From Cristatella mucedo (Eukaryota; Bryozoa; Phylactolaemata; Cristatellidae), in contig WPIO01000013.1 in the NCBI GenBank assembly GCA_009760855.2, forward strand, positions 2,020,001 through 2,084,000: a stretch of DNA of 64,000 nt, given 5' to 3'. Each line of letters opens with the position of its first letter. Position 1 is the stretch's first letter. Below the pieces are notes generated by a model. It saw nothing but the letters and a program-made list of their open reading frames with translations. It did no database searches and had not been told where the DNA came from. Below are positions 62,795 through 64,000 of the stretch, in pieces. The position numbers and the translations under genes were made by a program.

Positions 62795-63202
62795 GAGGCA
62801 GCAAAGGATTCGTCTCTTTGGAAGTTAAAGAACCAAAGCGAGCTCAGATGCGTACTGAGCAGGACCGCATAGGTTGTAGCGCATATATCAGGAACAGAGG
62901 CAGAAGAAGAAGTTGATAGAGTCTTCTTAAGTAGTGCAAGATATCCTCCAGCGCAGGTACTCCGATTTGCCATGTGCCACCTCCATCTAAAGAATTCAAT
63001 ACCGCTTATACGGAAGGATTCTTATGAACATATCCTTTCGTTGGGACTCTATTGAAATATTTTTGTCTCGGCACATCCTTTCATCCATTGAAAAGTTGTC
63101 TGGGTACGTCTGCTCCCCAGACGCTGCCCGAGCTCTCAAACCAGATCCTGCTGTGTTCCTCACAACATATGTAAATCTTATTTAATCTTCATTGTTACGT
63201 CT
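62795..63202. other. Unassigned stretch
   Basis: No gene or repeat was recognised. Confidence 0.3.
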
Positions 63203-63400
63203 GAGTATTTGTGTGAGCAGTCGCACACGCCAACACGGTAGATTGTGTATCATTAATCGCAGAAAACCATGAAGGAACTAGTAGCCACGATGACAAGCCA
63301 TAGTAAGCGAGAATCTGTCAAATATTGAATTCGCCGTTTACTTTTGGTGACTCCAGGCCGAGTAGTACGCTGTCATGGTACAGTGAACCCAACATTGTTA
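63203..63400 (+). repeat. Duplicated ~200 bp repeat, copy 2
   Basis: Counterpart of 61608-61830. GTGAGCAGTCGCACACGCC, ATCATTAATCGCAG, ACTAGTAGCCACGATG and GTAGTACGCTGTCATGGTAC with AGTGAACCCAACA are in the same order and orientation, about 1.6 kb apart. Confidence 0.5.
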
Positions 63401-64000
63401 TTGACCTCTTTCTGAATAAATCGCCGACGCTAACAATAAGAGGGAAACTAACCAATACAAATGGGCTGTCTTAGGTACACAAGAGCTGCAAGGGGAACGC
63501 GGAGTATTAACGAAGCAAGCATTAACCAAGGCTGAAGGCGAGGCCACAGCTGCAGCAGACATTGAAGTAGACCGGTGGCGAAGTTCAACTATACCAGTCA
63601 CAATGGTTAGGAATCCAAGTGACAGCGTATCGGGGACTCCCACTCGCGAAGCGTCTCATAGTTCGCTGAATGCTCCAGCCTAACTGACACCGCGTCCAGC
63701 ATCGTACTGTGCCGTGGCCACGAAAGTGGCTACGAAGTAAGTGTAAACTGTAAAGCCTGCCTACCCGAAGCGGGAGCACGCTCTAGGACAGGCGCAATCT
63801 TCAATAAGCGGGAGATAACTCACAGAAAGAAATCGTGACGACATTGGTCGGACAGCATTTGTCTTCCGGAGACTCACGAGCGTGGCAAAGCTCAGCTAGC
63901 CGAGGACTCCTGCTCTGGGACCTGCCTACGGACAACACGCTGCCTGTGACCACGGAATATACAAGTCAGTACAGCAGTGAGCGTGCCTATCTGCAGCCAC
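63401..64000. other. Unassigned end of window
   Basis: The minus strand has hydrophobic open stretches (for example ATGLLQCLLQLWPRLQPW near 63570-63520 and a VYTYFVATFVATAQYD string near 63750). I could not tie them to a family or to splice sites. Confidence 0.3.

Overview
The window is animal (metazoan) nuclear DNA. The one host gene I can read with confidence is split into 14 coding exons with GT-AG introns. Long stretches are dead or dying non-LTR retrotransposons, tRNA-derived SINEs and microsatellites, and there is no operon structure. The phylum cannot be fixed from the sequence alone. Large TE-filled introns and L2/CR1-type elements with (ATT)n or (ACATT)n tails suggest an invertebrate, but that is inference.

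The host gene is a complete minus-strand orthologue of endoplasmic reticulum metallopeptidase 1 (ERMP1, Felix-ina; peptidase family M28). It runs from an ATG at 59992 to a TGA at 26350. The 14 exons join in consistent phase to a predicted 901-residue protein, close to the size I recall for the vertebrate protein. It has an N-terminal membrane segment, the M28 zinc site (His179, Asp191, Glu225/Glu226, Glu252, His328), a multi-pass membrane region and a lumenal C-terminal domain. Introns range from 92 bp to 7.6 kb and have absorbed many retroposons without damage to the exons.

The left part (1-25.9 kb) has no intact host gene. It holds a two-exon fragment of a second ERMP1-like gene on the plus strand (9.26-9.90 kb), with its intron kept and one splice donor lost. 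It also holds a nested stack of L2-like elements (10.56-15.36 kb) containing an 849-codon uninterrupted retrotransposon ORF, a diverged 2.2 kb unit present twice (17.8-20.1 and 21.4-23.5 kb), one arm of a roughly 119 bp satellite-like repeat, and long TA, GA and GATA tracts.

Two retrotransposon families dominate. Family A ends in a hairpin followed by (ATT)n. Family B ends in (ACATT)n. Both encode an FYADD-type reverse transcriptase with the L2/CR1 C-terminal region. Every clear family B insertion into a family A copy lies in the host copy's orientation. A tRNA-derived SINE of about 150 bp occurs at least eight times. A separate SINE near 60.9 kb joins a tRNA-like head to an L2-like 3' end.

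The right end (60-64 kb), upstream of ERMP1, is partly CpG-rich. It carries a duplicated roughly 200 bp repeat and a minus-strand reading frame with a ten-residue repeat pattern, which I cannot identify. I found no CRISPR, rRNA or clearly functional tRNA gene.
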